A stretch of DNA of 64,000 nt from assembly GCA_000711775.1 (NCBI GenBank), contig ARYC01018654.1, positions 1 through 64,000 on the forward strand. The letters are read 5' to 3'. Positions within the stretch are counted from its first letter, which is position 1, and each line of letters opens with the position of its first letter. A program made the translations under genes and the position numbers. This document shows positions 23,787 to 36,863 of the stretch, piece after piece. The stretch is from Oxytricha trifallax. Lineage: Eukaryota > Ciliophora > Spirotrichea > Sporadotrichida > Oxytrichidae. The notes beneath the pieces are model-generated. The model ran no database searches. It worked only from the letters and a program-made list of their open reading frames with translations, and was not told where the DNA came from.

Positions 23787-26700
23787 TCAAGAATTTGCCC
23801 CTGTAAAAGTGCTAGAGTTCTAATATATAAAAGTTCTAATCTCCTCAATTCTAAAACAAATATCCACTGGCAGGACACTATATATCGAAAAGTTAAAAAT
23901 CAAATATCACAAAATTTTATGAAGACTTACCTCAACACAGCTTTTGCTTTCCATAGTTCTTCGACTAAATGCTTGATAAAAATACGCCAAATTAGGAAGT
24001 AAATTATCAGAATGTACATTATGAAAAATATGAACACTACTTGGTACATGCTGAATTCCGTTGTGAAAAATTGATCAATGTCGTTTTTTAGTACTTAAAC
24101 TAGATGCCAGTGACTGTCTTCAAAGTATTGCTCTGACATTTTCAAAATAATGATTAATTAAAAAAAAAACCAAGTTAAGAGTGATAAAAAGAATTCATCT
24201 TAAAATCCATTTTAATAAGACATTCGCTCACTGAGAATCAGCTTTTAATGATTAAGCATATTTTAAATATCCGTTTTAGTCCTATTAGACCCATAAAAGT
24301 CATTGTATAATTGCTGAAGCTAAGTCCAAAATTTAACAACCGAATTATAAACTCCTTTCTACAGTATACCCCCATTAAAAGCTTAACATTAGGCCCTTGT
24401 TATAGGCAACTCCTCTATAGTAGCATTTAATGAAAAATTTCCTGTATAAGTAGAGAATAAAGTGCGAAACTATAAGGCTTCACAGACATCTCCATATATT
24501 ATACTGTTGAAGTCTTCATTGTATCGAGTTGAATGAAAATCGTAATTCTAGGAAAACTAGGTCAAAAGATCTTAAGTCTCGCTGTATTAATTTGCAAATT
24601 GATTAGTCAAGACAGTGTTCACATCTTAAAAGAGAAATTGAACTGAATTGTTTGAGTAGATAAGCTCTTTTTCGAGCAGCAAAATATAAGAGTTTGAAGG
24701 TTACCTTGAAATTAGCAATCTCAATTCTTTGGTGAGGAGCTAGACTTATCCCAAGAACTATTTAGAGATAAAATAGTTGAACATGAAAAATCCCTCAATC
24801 GCCAACAACACAAATGAAAACTTTAACATGAGACTGCCAAAACTGATGTTAATTTGCTTCCATTTTTTCTTTTGCTTCTTGTAATTCTTCATATACTCAC
24901 TCTATTTGTCATCGTCAGCTTTCATCTCTTTTTCTGGGATGTGAGTGTTTTCTTCTATCATATTGTCTTAGAGTTCATTTTCGAAATTTTAACTCTCAGC
25001 TTGAGATTGATACTTGGCAATGAACCATCTACATTTCTTGAGCTACTCATCGATACATTTCTCGATTTTTCTGTGAGTGAAAAGTTCAAAGACTTCTTGT
25101 TTGTTGAATTTAGCTTTCTTTATAACTGGCATCAAGAATCCCATGGATAGCATTATTTCAGACTTAATTTTATTTCTAGAAAATGAAATCAGGCAATTAT
25201 TTATTTTCATAATTCTATAAATTTTATCTTTAGATCAATAATTTTTTCATGTATAAAAATGATTTACTGTTAATAATATTTTTTAATTTTTAATAAATAT
25301 GATATTTTTACTTCTTTACTTCTAATTGAAGCTATAAAATAATTCAACTGTTATTTTATAATAAAGAAAATCTTTTATTTATAAATCATTAAATAAATTT
25401 ATTTTTCTGCATTAAAGCACATGAAACAGATATAAGTAGATACATAAACACATTTATATTAGTCTCCCTGGCATTATCACTCTCGCTTATAATAGCATTA
25501 GTCGATTCTTGCAGCGCATTCATGACGCTATTCATGCAATTATTCGTGATAAACTGCACATCAGGGTTAGAGTGAACAATCTCAAGCGGAGTTTCAGCCA
25601 GTTTATAAGCATGTACAACTATTTACATAATTGCTTCCCATATGCTGTAGCTGTATGTACTTGGCAAGTCTTTGATAGTTTCAAATTGCAAAATCACATC
25701 TTCTGGGTTTATTCTTCTCCTGCTGTTTTCACTTAGCTAGGAAGTTTGCAAGGATAAGAGAGTTTGACTGTTTTTAAGCTCAGTGGTACTGTTCAGAAAT
25801 TCTGAAGCTAGAGTTTGAATGAAGAGATTTTTATCTGGAAAGAGGTAGTTATTTTAAGTCAAGATTCCCTCATTAATTAACATCATATTGTTCAATTTTA
25901 GGTTCATGTTCATAATGTCGTTTATGCGCTTTTCTGAGTTTATAATAATTCCGATGTAGTCCTAGATAAAATCTTATTTAATTGTTAGGTATATCCAAAA
26001 AAAAATATATACAACTCCCAAGTTTATCTGAGAAGAGAGTGAGTTGTATGACATAGTATACGATTGCCAGTAGTAAAATAGTAAACCATACTATATTGGC
26101 CACGTACCTCAGGTTTTTTATCTGCATTGGTATAAATTTCTCATCTATAGCCGCTCTTAAACTAAAAAATGTCCTAGCCTAGGATTATTGAGAAGATGCT
26201 ATTGATGATACTTCACCCTCATCGTTCATCTAAACGTAACTTAATATTTTTCATGAAATTGGAAGAAAAAAGACGTATCATAAACTATTGTTTTAATCCT
26301 AGTCTCTCTCAGGCAGTCTTCGCCTTTCATCTTCTGAATACTCATCAACATTTTCATCATCATCCACAGTCTATTCTTTCTAGTCTTCACTGCCACTCTC
26401 GCTTTTCCCACCTCTACTCCTAGATTTGCTCTTTGACTCAGAACCACTGTTGCTCTCTTTCCTTCTATTGGCTCCTCTCATCTTCTTTACCCTTGCTCTC
26501 CCCTTCTCGGCGCTCTTATCAACAACCTCATCTTTGTCGCTTATGGTCACATCAACGCTTGCTTTATCACCAGCAGCTGTACTTGCAAGTTCTTCTCCAT
26601 TAGCTATGGTTATCTGTTTCTTCTCCTCTTCCTCCTTCTTCTTGTTTCTTCGCTTCTCTCTGCGTTTCTTAGTGGCTTGATTTTTCTTAATGACGTCTCT

Positions 26701-29700
26701 GATGTCAAGTTCTCTCTCGCTGCAGTTGCATTCATTGAAATAGGCGCTTCCGCAGGTCTCATCATCGAATGCTTTGTAGCGTGGGTTTGTCACAATGCGA
26801 GTGTAATCGTGATATTTTTGCTTCTTCTCTTGCTGTTAGAGCTACTGCTGGTTGGAATTGATCATCATTTGCTGCTGATTGGATTGGTTGGAATTCAAGT
26901 TCTTGCTGTTCTGGCCTGATGAATATGCACTACCACCTCCACCGTTGTTATTATTATTTATGAATGGGAATGAATTAGTATTATCACAATGCAAATCCGA
27001 ATTAATGTACGTTTTTATATTTTTATTACTAAGTTAATCATTCTTTTTTTCATAAATTTAATAAATTCATTTAAAGATCCCCCTTAATTATTGTTTCTTC
27101 TATCATTCATCCTGCCTCTGTTTGTTTCCTGGTTAGGCATCAGTTCTTCATCAGAATTTCCCTAAGAGTTATTAGAAAAGTTGTCACCATTTATGAAAAA
27201 TAAGTGGAAATGTTTAATTTAAAATGAATAAAATTTTAATAATAAGTATTAGTATAGACAATTACAGAGATTAAATCTTGAACCAGCTGTGTCATCTTTC
27301 CATTATCCTTCATACTTTTCTCCATCTGGCCACACCTAATTAGTTGTTCCCATTTTTTTCAAATGTCTCTTGAGGTCTCAGTCTACTGACGTTGCCACTC
27401 CTGCTGGTAAGTATTGCTAAAATAAAAAATTTTAGTTATTTGTAACTTACATGTTTTTGTGAATGACTAGCTGCTCCAGGAACACCATCTTAAGTTTCTT
27501 TATTTATTTATTAATTATTATTCATTAATTACATTTTTCTTATTATAAATTATGATTAGATTTCTAGCGGGATCTCTTCCCACCTCTACCTGCTCTGGAG
27601 GCTATCTGCCCATCATAGCCCTCATAATTCTCATCTAACTGGTCATCATCTCCATCATCATACTCATCATCCTCGGCATCATCCATGTCTTCGCTATCTT
27701 CATCGAATTCATCATCGTCATAGCCTTCATCATCAGCTCCATCATCATCGTCCTTACTTTGCGATATCCTCTCCATTAAAGGCTTGTTCATCACCTGATT
27801 CTTTTGTTCCTCACTGACCATACTCCTACTGTTCTAGTTCAAGTTATAAGCACTGGCATTATTATTGACAGCCCCTATATGATTCTGAATTTGATTTACT
27901 GCCCCGTTGGCATTGCCGTTATTCACTCGCAAGTTGTTGATGTCTTGAGACTGCTGCTATCCGAGTAAGGATTTAGATTCAAGCTTGAGAGACAGCTTAG
28001 ATTCACTCTTTTGATATTAGTTCTCCTCAAAAGATTTGGTGTTTTGCTTGATTTCGTCATTTAGTACTATTTCTTTCTTTACGTCGATACGGTCGGTATC
28101 TATTTCATGCTCGTTGTCCTCTTCTTACTCATCTGTCTCTTGTCTTTCAAATTGTAAATCATTAATTCAAAACAAAATAAATAATGAAGAGTAGAGAGAT
28201 TTTATCTAAACTTTTTATTGAATCATTTAGATCAAGAGCGTTGGGACTTTTATTGCCGCCCACTCGATCTGAAGACAGAAGTTTCAGTTTACCATCATCT
28301 AATATGTCGTATTTCTTAGATGTAGCTGGATAAGAACTAGTCTTCTAACCCTAAGCTTGACTATATTTCTTGATTTTAAGTGGTGATTACTCAGTGTCTG
28401 GATTTACTGTTTCTTCCCTAACTGGTGTTAGCGGCTCTTAACTTGGATGCTAATCTATTTCCAGGAAACTTATAGCTTATTGGAGTTAAGGTTACTGACC
28501 AGGTGGGGGCATTTATTAGCGCAAGATTTGATGGTTTTATATTCTGCCTGATAAGCCTGCAGATTGAAATGCAGATCCCAAGGGATTGCCGAATGCTCCC
28601 TAATTATTTACGTTTTTCTTGATGGGAGGTGGTAAGTCTGGTATGGAGTTACTATTGCTTTGTTAATGCTACTAATTATTGCTACTATTCAAACTAGGCT
28701 TAATTTGATACTTTGAATTATTAGTTATATTCTGGATACTTCTCTACACTAATGTGCCTTGACTTTAAAAGTCATTGTTATTTTGCTATTCTTTTTATAA
28801 ACTTTGACCAAAAGCCCCTGTGTATTAATTGAGCGTATTTTACTGATTAATTCCTCCAGGTCCATACATGTTGTTATTCATATTTGCAGTTTAATTGTTT
28901 TACTATTATGGGCCATCAAAACTTTGCAAATCCTACCCTCCTCTCTTTTCTTACTAATTCTTGTTAATCATAAATAATAACAGCTTAAGTCCTTTCTACT
29001 CATTGTTACCTAGCGGGATACCCCATTCCCTGATTTCAATGTTAACGTTTTTCTTGATGTCACACTCTCTGTATTCTTTGCAAATGAGAAGCTTCTGGAT
29101 GTCTGGTGCTTTCTTCACATAGGTCTTCCCCTTGCTCAGATATTTCAAGAATTCTCTAAATGGAGCACTTTTTAAGAATTTGTTAGGCTATGCTTGATTT
29201 ATACCGCCTGTGTGATGTTGCATACTTGAATCGTCTTTTCCACCCTTCTTGCCTTAATTGCGATTTTATAAAACAAAGGATAATTCTTAATTATATCATG
29301 AAATTGACCATCTATATAAAAAACGATTTGACTTTGCAGGTTTCTCGCTTTTGATAATATTTGCGAAATTATTTGGAATTATGAAATTAAGCTAATCTCC
29401 ACCTGGTACTGAATATTTATTGTTAGATAAAAATTTACTACCACCATACTAGAAAGTATTAAACGAAGGCCTTCTGTAGTAATTTCTGTAATTAGTAGGG
29501 TCTAAAGCCGAAGAATTATTTTGGTTATCATTTTTAAGTCCATTAAAACCTGCTCTCTTATACTCAAAGATTGATATTAGCTCTGGAGCTAAGATCTGTA
29601 TATTTATAGATAATTGATCCTTAAATAATTGTGGATTTAAAGAAAGCATTGAGCCTATTCCACTTGTGAATGAATCTATGTTCCCAGACATATCGGTAAG

Positions 29701-32700
29701 GATATATTCATAGTCAGTACTAATTGGCTTCACCATACCCACATACTACACATCTTCTTTGAGTGAAGGCATTTGTTTAATCAAAATCTTCATAGTAAAG
29801 CAGTAGCCAGAGCGATTAGATGCGAACAACTAGCGTTCTCTATTGAATATATTGGCTCTACCAGTTCTATAGTAGATATCCAAAAAATCATTATGTTTGT
29901 CTGCAAAAAGTGTAGGCATTAGAGTATTGACGTTATGACCTATCACTTCTTGCTTAGAAAAGCCAAAGCATTTAAATAGACCTTAGGAAACCTTTAAAAT
30001 CCTTCCACTACTTTCTCTGTTTCCGCTTATATGCACGACTGTACTATCTTCAGAGAATAAAATCTCAGATCTTTTAATGTGATCCTGTACAGATTTCTGA
30101 GCAAAATCAACATTATGCGCTTAATCAAAATATTCCTTCCCTGCTTACTGATTATTTCTTATAAAAGTTAAATACTCACCATATAAAGTTAAAGCTTAAG
30201 GATAGTGTGGATTTATTTCACATAATTAACTCCATAATCTATCCGCTTCCTTAGAGGAATCATAGATTTTATTATTAAGGTCATTAAGATGATTTAAATC
30301 AGGAATTACAGTAGTTAGATGAGTCCAAAATTCAACTTGGAAATTGCACACTTTCTCAATTTGCTTCTACATATCCTAGAAAAGTTTCTCAAATTCTTTG
30401 ACATTCGTAAGTTGTTCATAAATATGCTTCATTTTTTCACTTTCTTTCTTGATGTAAGTTTCAATGATATTCTGATACCTAAATATCGTAAATTACTGCT
30501 AAATAGTTGGTCTTTTTTTGGAAGCAACCTTAAGTTCATGTAGAGCAGCATGAATGTTTTTCATTACAGAAAACTGATAGAAAGCGTAGGAAATATGTAT
30601 AGATGGAGAATTGATAAACTTATTGAGTGCCCAGGTATATAGCTGCTTATTAAAGTGATTGACAAACACTTAATTCGAGTGCAAATCTGTGATGTTTTTG
30701 GCTTAGAGATACTTGTCATTTGAGTGATCGTATAGATCGTCTACGTTTTTACAAATGCAATTTTCATCTTCACAGTCACTAATGTGCAAAGTAATTAAAC
30801 CTTTTACCTTCATTTCTTTATCAATAAAAACCTTATATTAATTGTAAGATGGTTTAATTTATAAATCAAAATATGTGAGATCCAGTATTTTTTAATTAAT
30901 GGTTGTTGTATACTATTTAATTTTAGATACAATTTATATCTTAAGATAATTTAATTTCTCTAATTAAAATTTCTATGATTAATAAATAGCAAAATTTTCT
31001 TAAAATATTTAGTGATTCAACAATTTATATTAAAACGCATAAATAATAATTAAATTATTAAATCATTTTCACATATATTATATTGCAAATTTCATGGCTT
31101 CTAAATGCTAAACAAGCTCCCACTCTGATATCTTTTACTTTAGATTAAACAAAATATAAATAAAGAATTTAATGCAAATTTCTTCGATTAAATTAATCCC
31201 CTGTTAAATGTTTCTTCGCTTCTTTTAAAATCTGGTTATCTGTGATGAAATTGAAATGTCTTAAATATTTAAGAGAAATATTTTATAGTCCTATCTTTAA
31301 TGACAAAATTAAGTAGGGCTAGAGATTTTTTTCTTTATTTAGTCGTCAGCTTTTTTTCTTCAGAAATATATTTAGAATTTACACAAATATATTTCCCAGA
31401 AAAATTTTGGATTTAATAAATATCGGTAGATTCACTACCTCCACTACTCTCCCTCAGCCAATCTTATAACAATATAATCTGATTCAGTGAGTCTATATCA
31501 CTCTTCATTTATTCTGTAGTTTAAGTCATTAATGTCTCTATACGATTTTCTCGCATTGACTTAACCAGTTAGCACACTATTGGTATCCCGATTAGTATGA
31601 CAACTATATGCCCAGATATTTCAAAGAACTCACTCAGCAGTGCGTTTACTGAAATCCAAAAGTATATTCCAATCATGCACCCAAAGAATATCGATACAAA
31701 ACTGTTGTAGTAAGGAAGATATTTGTAGTACTAATACTAGAAATACATGCTGCTTATCAAGCACACTGCTATTATAATCCAAGAACAGAAACTTGAGAGG
31801 CAATATTAAGAGAGAGTGCCAATTAGCATTCTGTAAAATAACATGAGTATTTCAAAGTTTGAGTCAAGTCTTGAGAGAGAATCTTCCTTCACTGGTTACG
31901 TCTCGTTATATAAAAGTGCAATTACAATATTCAGTAAAATTAATTCCAAAAGCCCAATGACTGCCACAAAACTTGCAATCGCATGATTTGTAGAGTAGCA
32001 CTCCATACTTTTTACCAAGTAGTGATTGTTATTTTCATCACATCGGAATATAGAAATAAATATCTCATAGAAAGGGAGAAACAAAACGGAGTAAGAAATT
32101 ATCAAAAGGTATCGTAGGGCTTGGACTATTGATTCAAAGTAAAACTTTGGATGGTTTAAGGAGTAATGTAAATATGCCAGTAGTAGCGTTATTATGAACA
32201 AGTACGAAATGGCTATATAAGCAATTTATTAACAAACACAGGTTTAACTTTACATTAAAGTAAAATAAAGTGGATGAGGATATATAAATTGTTTTTTCTC
32301 AACAAAACTTACCGAAATAAAATACAATCCAGTAATAAGCAGCCGATTTTGAAGTATTAATTGCTTCCACGATTCTTATGTAGTCGCAGAAACTTTGAAA
32401 AGGCTCCAGTAACATGTCATCTTTCCATAGAAATATCTATACGCAATTTGATTAGACTTTGAAATTTAAAAATCTGAAAGCCTTTCTCTAATTGTAAATT
32501 CCTTCATAAATTAATTGGACTTTAATTGATTATATTTTAGTTCTTACTTCTCTTTCAAACAATCCAGCGAATACTTAACTGAACATTATAAATATAAGTA
32601 CGCATGCCCACAATTGATCTATACATTTATTATTATTATATACAATGATTGCCTTAGATTCTTTGTACTTACCTATGGACTTGTTCTTGAGGAGTTGAAG

Positions 32701-32784
32701 CATGATCGCGAAGTAGGAATCCACGACCTTCTTGAATATCGTGTCCTTCTTTGTCTATTTCTTCAACTAATTATAATTTTCCAT
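23787..32784 (-). CDS. Tiny-macrocysts (TmpB)-like multi-pass receptor with PAS-like region
   Basis: ATG 32784-32782, TGA 23789-23787, many introns and IESs. N-terminus has the family motif SYFAIMLQLLKNKS, followed by several TM helices over 32.7-31.3 kb (e.g. FIITLLLAYLHYSL, LLIISYSVLFLPFYEIFI, FVAVIGLLELILLNIVIALL). Then a helical linker with EADRLWSQLCEINPHYPQAL, LYGQYLTFIRNNQ and a PAS-like segment (ILFSEDSTVVHISGNRES, ILKVSQGLFKCFGFSKQEVI, HNVNTLMPTLFADKHNDFL), all typical of TmpB/TmpC proteins. The middle is low-complexity, acidic (27.8-27.56 kb, Asp/Glu runs) or basic (26.8-26.4 kb). The C-terminal half has four or more TM helices (NLRYVANIVWFTILLLAIVY, FSFVLLAIEGFFMF, VVFIFFIMYILIIYFLIW). 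Last intron 23878-23930. AT-rich blocks near 25170-25430 and 30870-31080 look like IESs. A sensory role at the membrane is inferred. Confidence 0.85.
26420..27821 (-). other. Low-complexity segment of the TmpB-like gene
   Basis: On the coding strand 27821-27564 encodes almost only Asp, Glu, Gly and Tyr, and 26793-26420 a Lys/Arg/Glu-rich stretch with SKSKSRSRGGKS and a CGSAYFNECNC cluster. GC-rich simple repeats here create spurious frames on the + strand (26426-26919). Confidence 0.75.
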
Positions 32785-32793
32785 GATTAATTA

Positions 32794-33218
32794 TTGTAGA
32801 AATACATTTGAATTTGGAAAATTAATTATAATTAAATTAAATTAAATATAAATCAAATTATTGGAAGTTAAAGTTGGCCAATTTAAACGATCTTGGGCTC
32901 ATTCAATAGAGAATTCAAAATTAGCTGGACTTTACTATTGGCGGTACTATTTTATCGCATCCCTGGAGCGAGATAACTTCACTTTAATTAAACACCTCTA
33001 AATTCATTAAATTATACCCTCACATTAAAGTGAAGTTATCTCGTTCCAGGGATGCGATAAAATAGTACCGCCAATAGTAAAGTCCAGCTAATTTTGAATT
33101 CTCTATTGAATGAGCCCAAGATCGTTCAAATTGGCCAACTTTAACTTCCAATAATTTGATTTATATTTAATTTAATTTAATTATAATTAATTTTCCAAAT
33201 TCAAATGTATTTCTACAA
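32794..33218. mobile_element. Palindromic MITE, copy 2 (425 bp)
   Basis: TTGTAG...CTACAA with TA at 32792-32793 and 33219-33220; same internal blocks as copy 1. It ends 9 bp upstream of the TmpB-like start codon, so it sits where the 5' UTR or promoter should be. Confidence 0.9.
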
Positions 33219-33220
33219 TA

Positions 33221-33731
33221 TTATACGAGTACAAGTTATAATATAAATGTAATTCAATCAAGTGATTATAATTATAATTATAACCCTACCCTGAATTAAT
33301 ATATAATTAATCAAGTTTATTTAATTAATATGTTTTAATGTGTTAGATTATTCAATTAATTTTTGATTAAAACAAATTTATAAGTAAAGTTTCATTGTAC
33401 TTTTTATGCTCTTTTATTTCATAATTTGAATGCTTTGATAGCTTGGCTCCCTCCAACTTGTCTATTATAGCAAAATTAAAATATAGTTTAGATATTAATT
33501 CAACAATAAACTTAAATTTTATATTAAAACAAATAATTAGAATCTAACTTAATTTTATTATTGTAAGTAAAATATGATATATTTATTCAGCAAATTTGAA
33601 ACATAATTGTCATTAACAGATTTCATTAAATATAAGTTCTCTTTATCTATAATATTTCATGAAAATTTTATAAGTTTATCAAGAGATTATAATATTAAGC
33701 TTGTTTTGTATAAAGGAATTTATTAAAATTG
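33221..33731. other. AT-rich stretch, no gene seen
   Basis: About 500 bp between MITE copy 2 and the coiled-coil gene. Very A/T-rich and without a coding-like frame. Confidence 0.5.
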
Positions 33732-35982
33732 TCAGTTCATTAAATCGTAGAGTTACCGTTATTACAGACTCACTTTAATTTAATATTAAATCAAAATTAA
33801 ATTAAAATTAAATCGTATATTAGGTATATTATTCGAATCTGATCCCTCATTTTGCCATTATTTTGGTGATCCAGACACCGATAACCCCTCAATTCCTTAT
33901 AATTTATGTTTGTTCAGGGCTAGTTCTGTAGGAGACAAATCACCCTGGATTACTTTCAACTTTTGATCCTTATTCTTGTAGATTTAGTCCTGTAAAGTTA
34001 ATTATACATAACGCTGCTTCTATTTCTTCTCAAGAATTTCTTGCTGTTAATTTGACAACGAAAGTTGCAAATCTTATGCTTAAAAAATGAAGTTTAGGGT
34101 AAAAATTTTTAAATTAAAATTTAAAAATCTTATTTTGCAACTTCAAGATCATGGTAGACTTCAGTTTAGTAACTCTCAATCTTAGCCTTGGATTTTTACA
34201 TACTCAAATTTTGATTATCTATAATGTACTGCTTTTGCAAAGATTTTGAGTCTTCATACTTTTTACGATTTCTTTCATCCAAAATTGTCTAGAAATTTGT
34301 ATTTTGTTCTAGTTTTGTTATTTAGTTGTCTTTTGGAGACACAGTATACTTGTCAAAAAGCTATGCATTCAAATAAATTCGAAAATCAAATCAATTTATA
34401 GATAAAAAGTAAAAATTGCTTTTTAAAACTTGAATTGTAGTTACTTCTTGCAGTTAATTCTTAAATCCTACTTCTATGTTTAATAATACCAGCCTTATCA
34501 ACAAATGGATTGATATTTTTCAAGTCAGCATCCAAACTAAGACCATTTCTAGGACTTGACTTGTTAGTGTAACTATGATACTAAGATTTCCCATCTCCAT
34601 TTAAAGTTTAAGAAACTAAGTTATGCTAGGCTTTAATGAAATCCAAATCTGAACTCACTTTTCTCTATTTCAATTTTTCTTAATAAATTTCATCTTCAAT
34701 TTGCTATTTGTCGCGAAGGTCCTTCTCGATTGCTTCTCTCTTTTCCTTTTCATTTTATTCCATTTTTAACTATATAAAATGAAAATGAAAAACTTTATTA
34801 ATTTTACCTTTTATTATTGAAGCAGCAAGTTGACTTTAGTATTATCATTTTAGTCCATAATTCCCTTAATCTTTTCTCTGTAATTAGAGAATCGCTCTTT
34901 TTCTTTAATATTAGCCTTCTACAAAATCTATTGCAATCTTTCTCCTTCTTATAGATTCATTTATGATTAGAAGATTTTCTGGGCTTTAGTAGATTCGATT
35001 TGCTGTTGTAAGTATTCTTTGTAGTTTGCTTGTGAGTTTCTCTTAGATTTAAATTTAGACTATAAAACAATAATTTAGACTCACACATGGATTTTAAAAA
35101 AGGGGGAGAAGTTATGAAAAATAATTTTCATTAATTTCCAGAGAATCACCTACCTGTTAGTCTAATTCATAGTTATTGAGGTCTTCATTGATCATAAGTC
35201 TCCATGGATCTTGCTACTTCAATTTTTAGTTAATTACAATTTCAGTACTACGCTCAGTAGACCTGAATTTTTAATCCTACTAATTGTTTCTCATATCACC
35301 CAAATTCATGCTTAAAAGAGCTTGCATTTCATTCCTCTCACTATTTTTAGCACCATTTAGTGATGGTAACACTATTTTCTTTTTATTTCTGTTGTTCGTT
35401 GACAAATTCCCTCTCAATTTATTAATAAGTTGTAGTGTTTTAATACCGTCAACGTTCAAAGTATTTGAATGCTGGATTTCATTTTGATCTTAAAGAGTTA
35501 GATTTATGGCTTATGACTTTAGAAGATGAGGTTTTTAATCATTTTGGGAAACAGTTGCGTCTATTGATAAATCCTGTCGTTTGTTTTTAGTAATTGATAA
35601 GGAATTCTTTTTGAAATTTATCTTCATCATTTCCCTTGCTGCATCGATATCCTATAAAAAGTGATTAGCTCAGCATTTAATATTTGATAAATGTGTTATA
35701 AGGGCTGATTAGTTTGCTTTTTACATATTCTTTTAGCACTCATCTCAACACCATTAATAAAAAAGTTAATCTCTAGTTTTTTTTACTTACATGGGCTTAT
35801 AGATCCTTTTTCTGAGATAATTTTATAATAACCTAATTAATCTGCTGAATATTACTAAATTCTCTCTCTAAGGTTTCTTTTATATCTTTTAATATCTATT
35901 TGTTAACAGCTAACTGATTCTATGGGGCGGCAGTTGCGTTTTTGGGGCTGATTTACGAATGGGCCATATAGTTGGATGACAT
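33732..35982 (-). CDS. Coiled-coil protein, unknown
   Basis: ATG 35982-35980 (MSSNYMAHSQISPKN); an intron beginning GTAAGTAAAA follows QKKDLQAH near 35793. Later segments: INFKKNSLSITKNKRQDLSI, DPWRLMINEDLNNYELDQQ, NYKEYLQQQIESTKAQKIFQ, NIKEKERFSNYREKIKGIMD, EKEKREAIEKDLRDKQQIED, IIKHRSRIQELTARS, and a tail VIQGDLSPTELALNKHKLQG. Long charged helices with Gln-rich stretches and no TM segment. Interruptions near 35700-35790, 35060-35150, 34780-34810 and 34380-34440 are AT-rich with splice-like borders. The last TGA in frame is 33734-33732, but the true end may be earlier. It shares orientation with its neighbour at 36055-36714, 70 bp away. Family not recognised. Confidence 0.65.
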
Positions 35983-36054
35983 TATGATAATGTTAATGAA
36001 ATAATATTTATAATGCTTATATTAATTCACTCCTTATCTATTTATGTCTATTAT

Positions 36055-36714
36055 TCATATTTTCATAATAAATGCTATAACTGTTATGACTAATTCTAAA
36101 TCAAGTTATGAATTGTTCTATTTATAAATTAACTTGCTTATGATAATTTTATTGGGTTTGAACCTTGAATAAACTTAAGTGTCTAAAATATTATTAAAAT
36201 TACATCATTCATTTATATATTACCATTTTTGAGGAATTCAAAGAGGATTTTAAGGGCTCTGACAGCTGTCTTTTGATATTGATTGAAACTTATAATTGAA
36301 ACTAGAATAGCAAGGAAACTGTCAATAACTGTCTACCCGCATTAATCTGGTAGTGAATTTCTACCCTCTGCAAATTTAAAGAAAAGATCCTATAACATGA
36401 TATTTAGAATTAGTAAACTTAGAGAAATTATTTGTAATTTTGAATTCGTATAGGATTCGAAAAATGATGATTTGCACAGTTGTGTGAAATATATCCCAAA
36501 AATTTATTGGAAAATTAAAATTCCTTATAAAATAGAATAATACCTGCAACTCGATAGATACATTATCAGCTTCTAAATTCCTTGAAAAAGCCAAAATACA
36601 ATCTACAAAAGCCTAGCTAGTATCTGTTAAATCCTATATTCTTTGCTGCGCTGTATGAATTTTTCGGTCACTATCATTTTTGTTCTAATTGTTTTTTAGT
36701 AAAGCAGTTGCCAT
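36055..36714 (-). CDS. Small helical protein, 154 residues, unknown
   Basis: ATG 36714-36712, TGA 36057-36055. Two GT..AG introns, 36390-36543 and 36183-36223; exons total 465 nt. Reads MATALLKNNQNKNDSDRKIH, QAFVDCILAFSRNLEADNVS, LPDQCGQTVIDSFLAILVSI, YQKTAVRALKILFEFLKND. The leucine pattern of the second half resembles one or two ARM/HEAT-type helical pairs, but this is weak. The first intron is long for this window and could include an IES. Confidence 0.65.
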
Positions 36715-36863
36715 TTTGTTTTTAATTTTATTATAAATATTTCATTATATCTTATATTCGTAATATTTCAATGTTATGATCAATTTAGGTTAATGATGAG
36801 TTTAAAGAAATAAATTCCTAATAAAGTAATGTGCGATAAATTTTATCTGTTTTTTTTTCTAAT

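Noticed and set aside
26426-26919. Plus-strand Leu/Ser-rich ORFs
   Set aside because: Antisense of the Lys/Glu-rich part of the TmpB-like gene.
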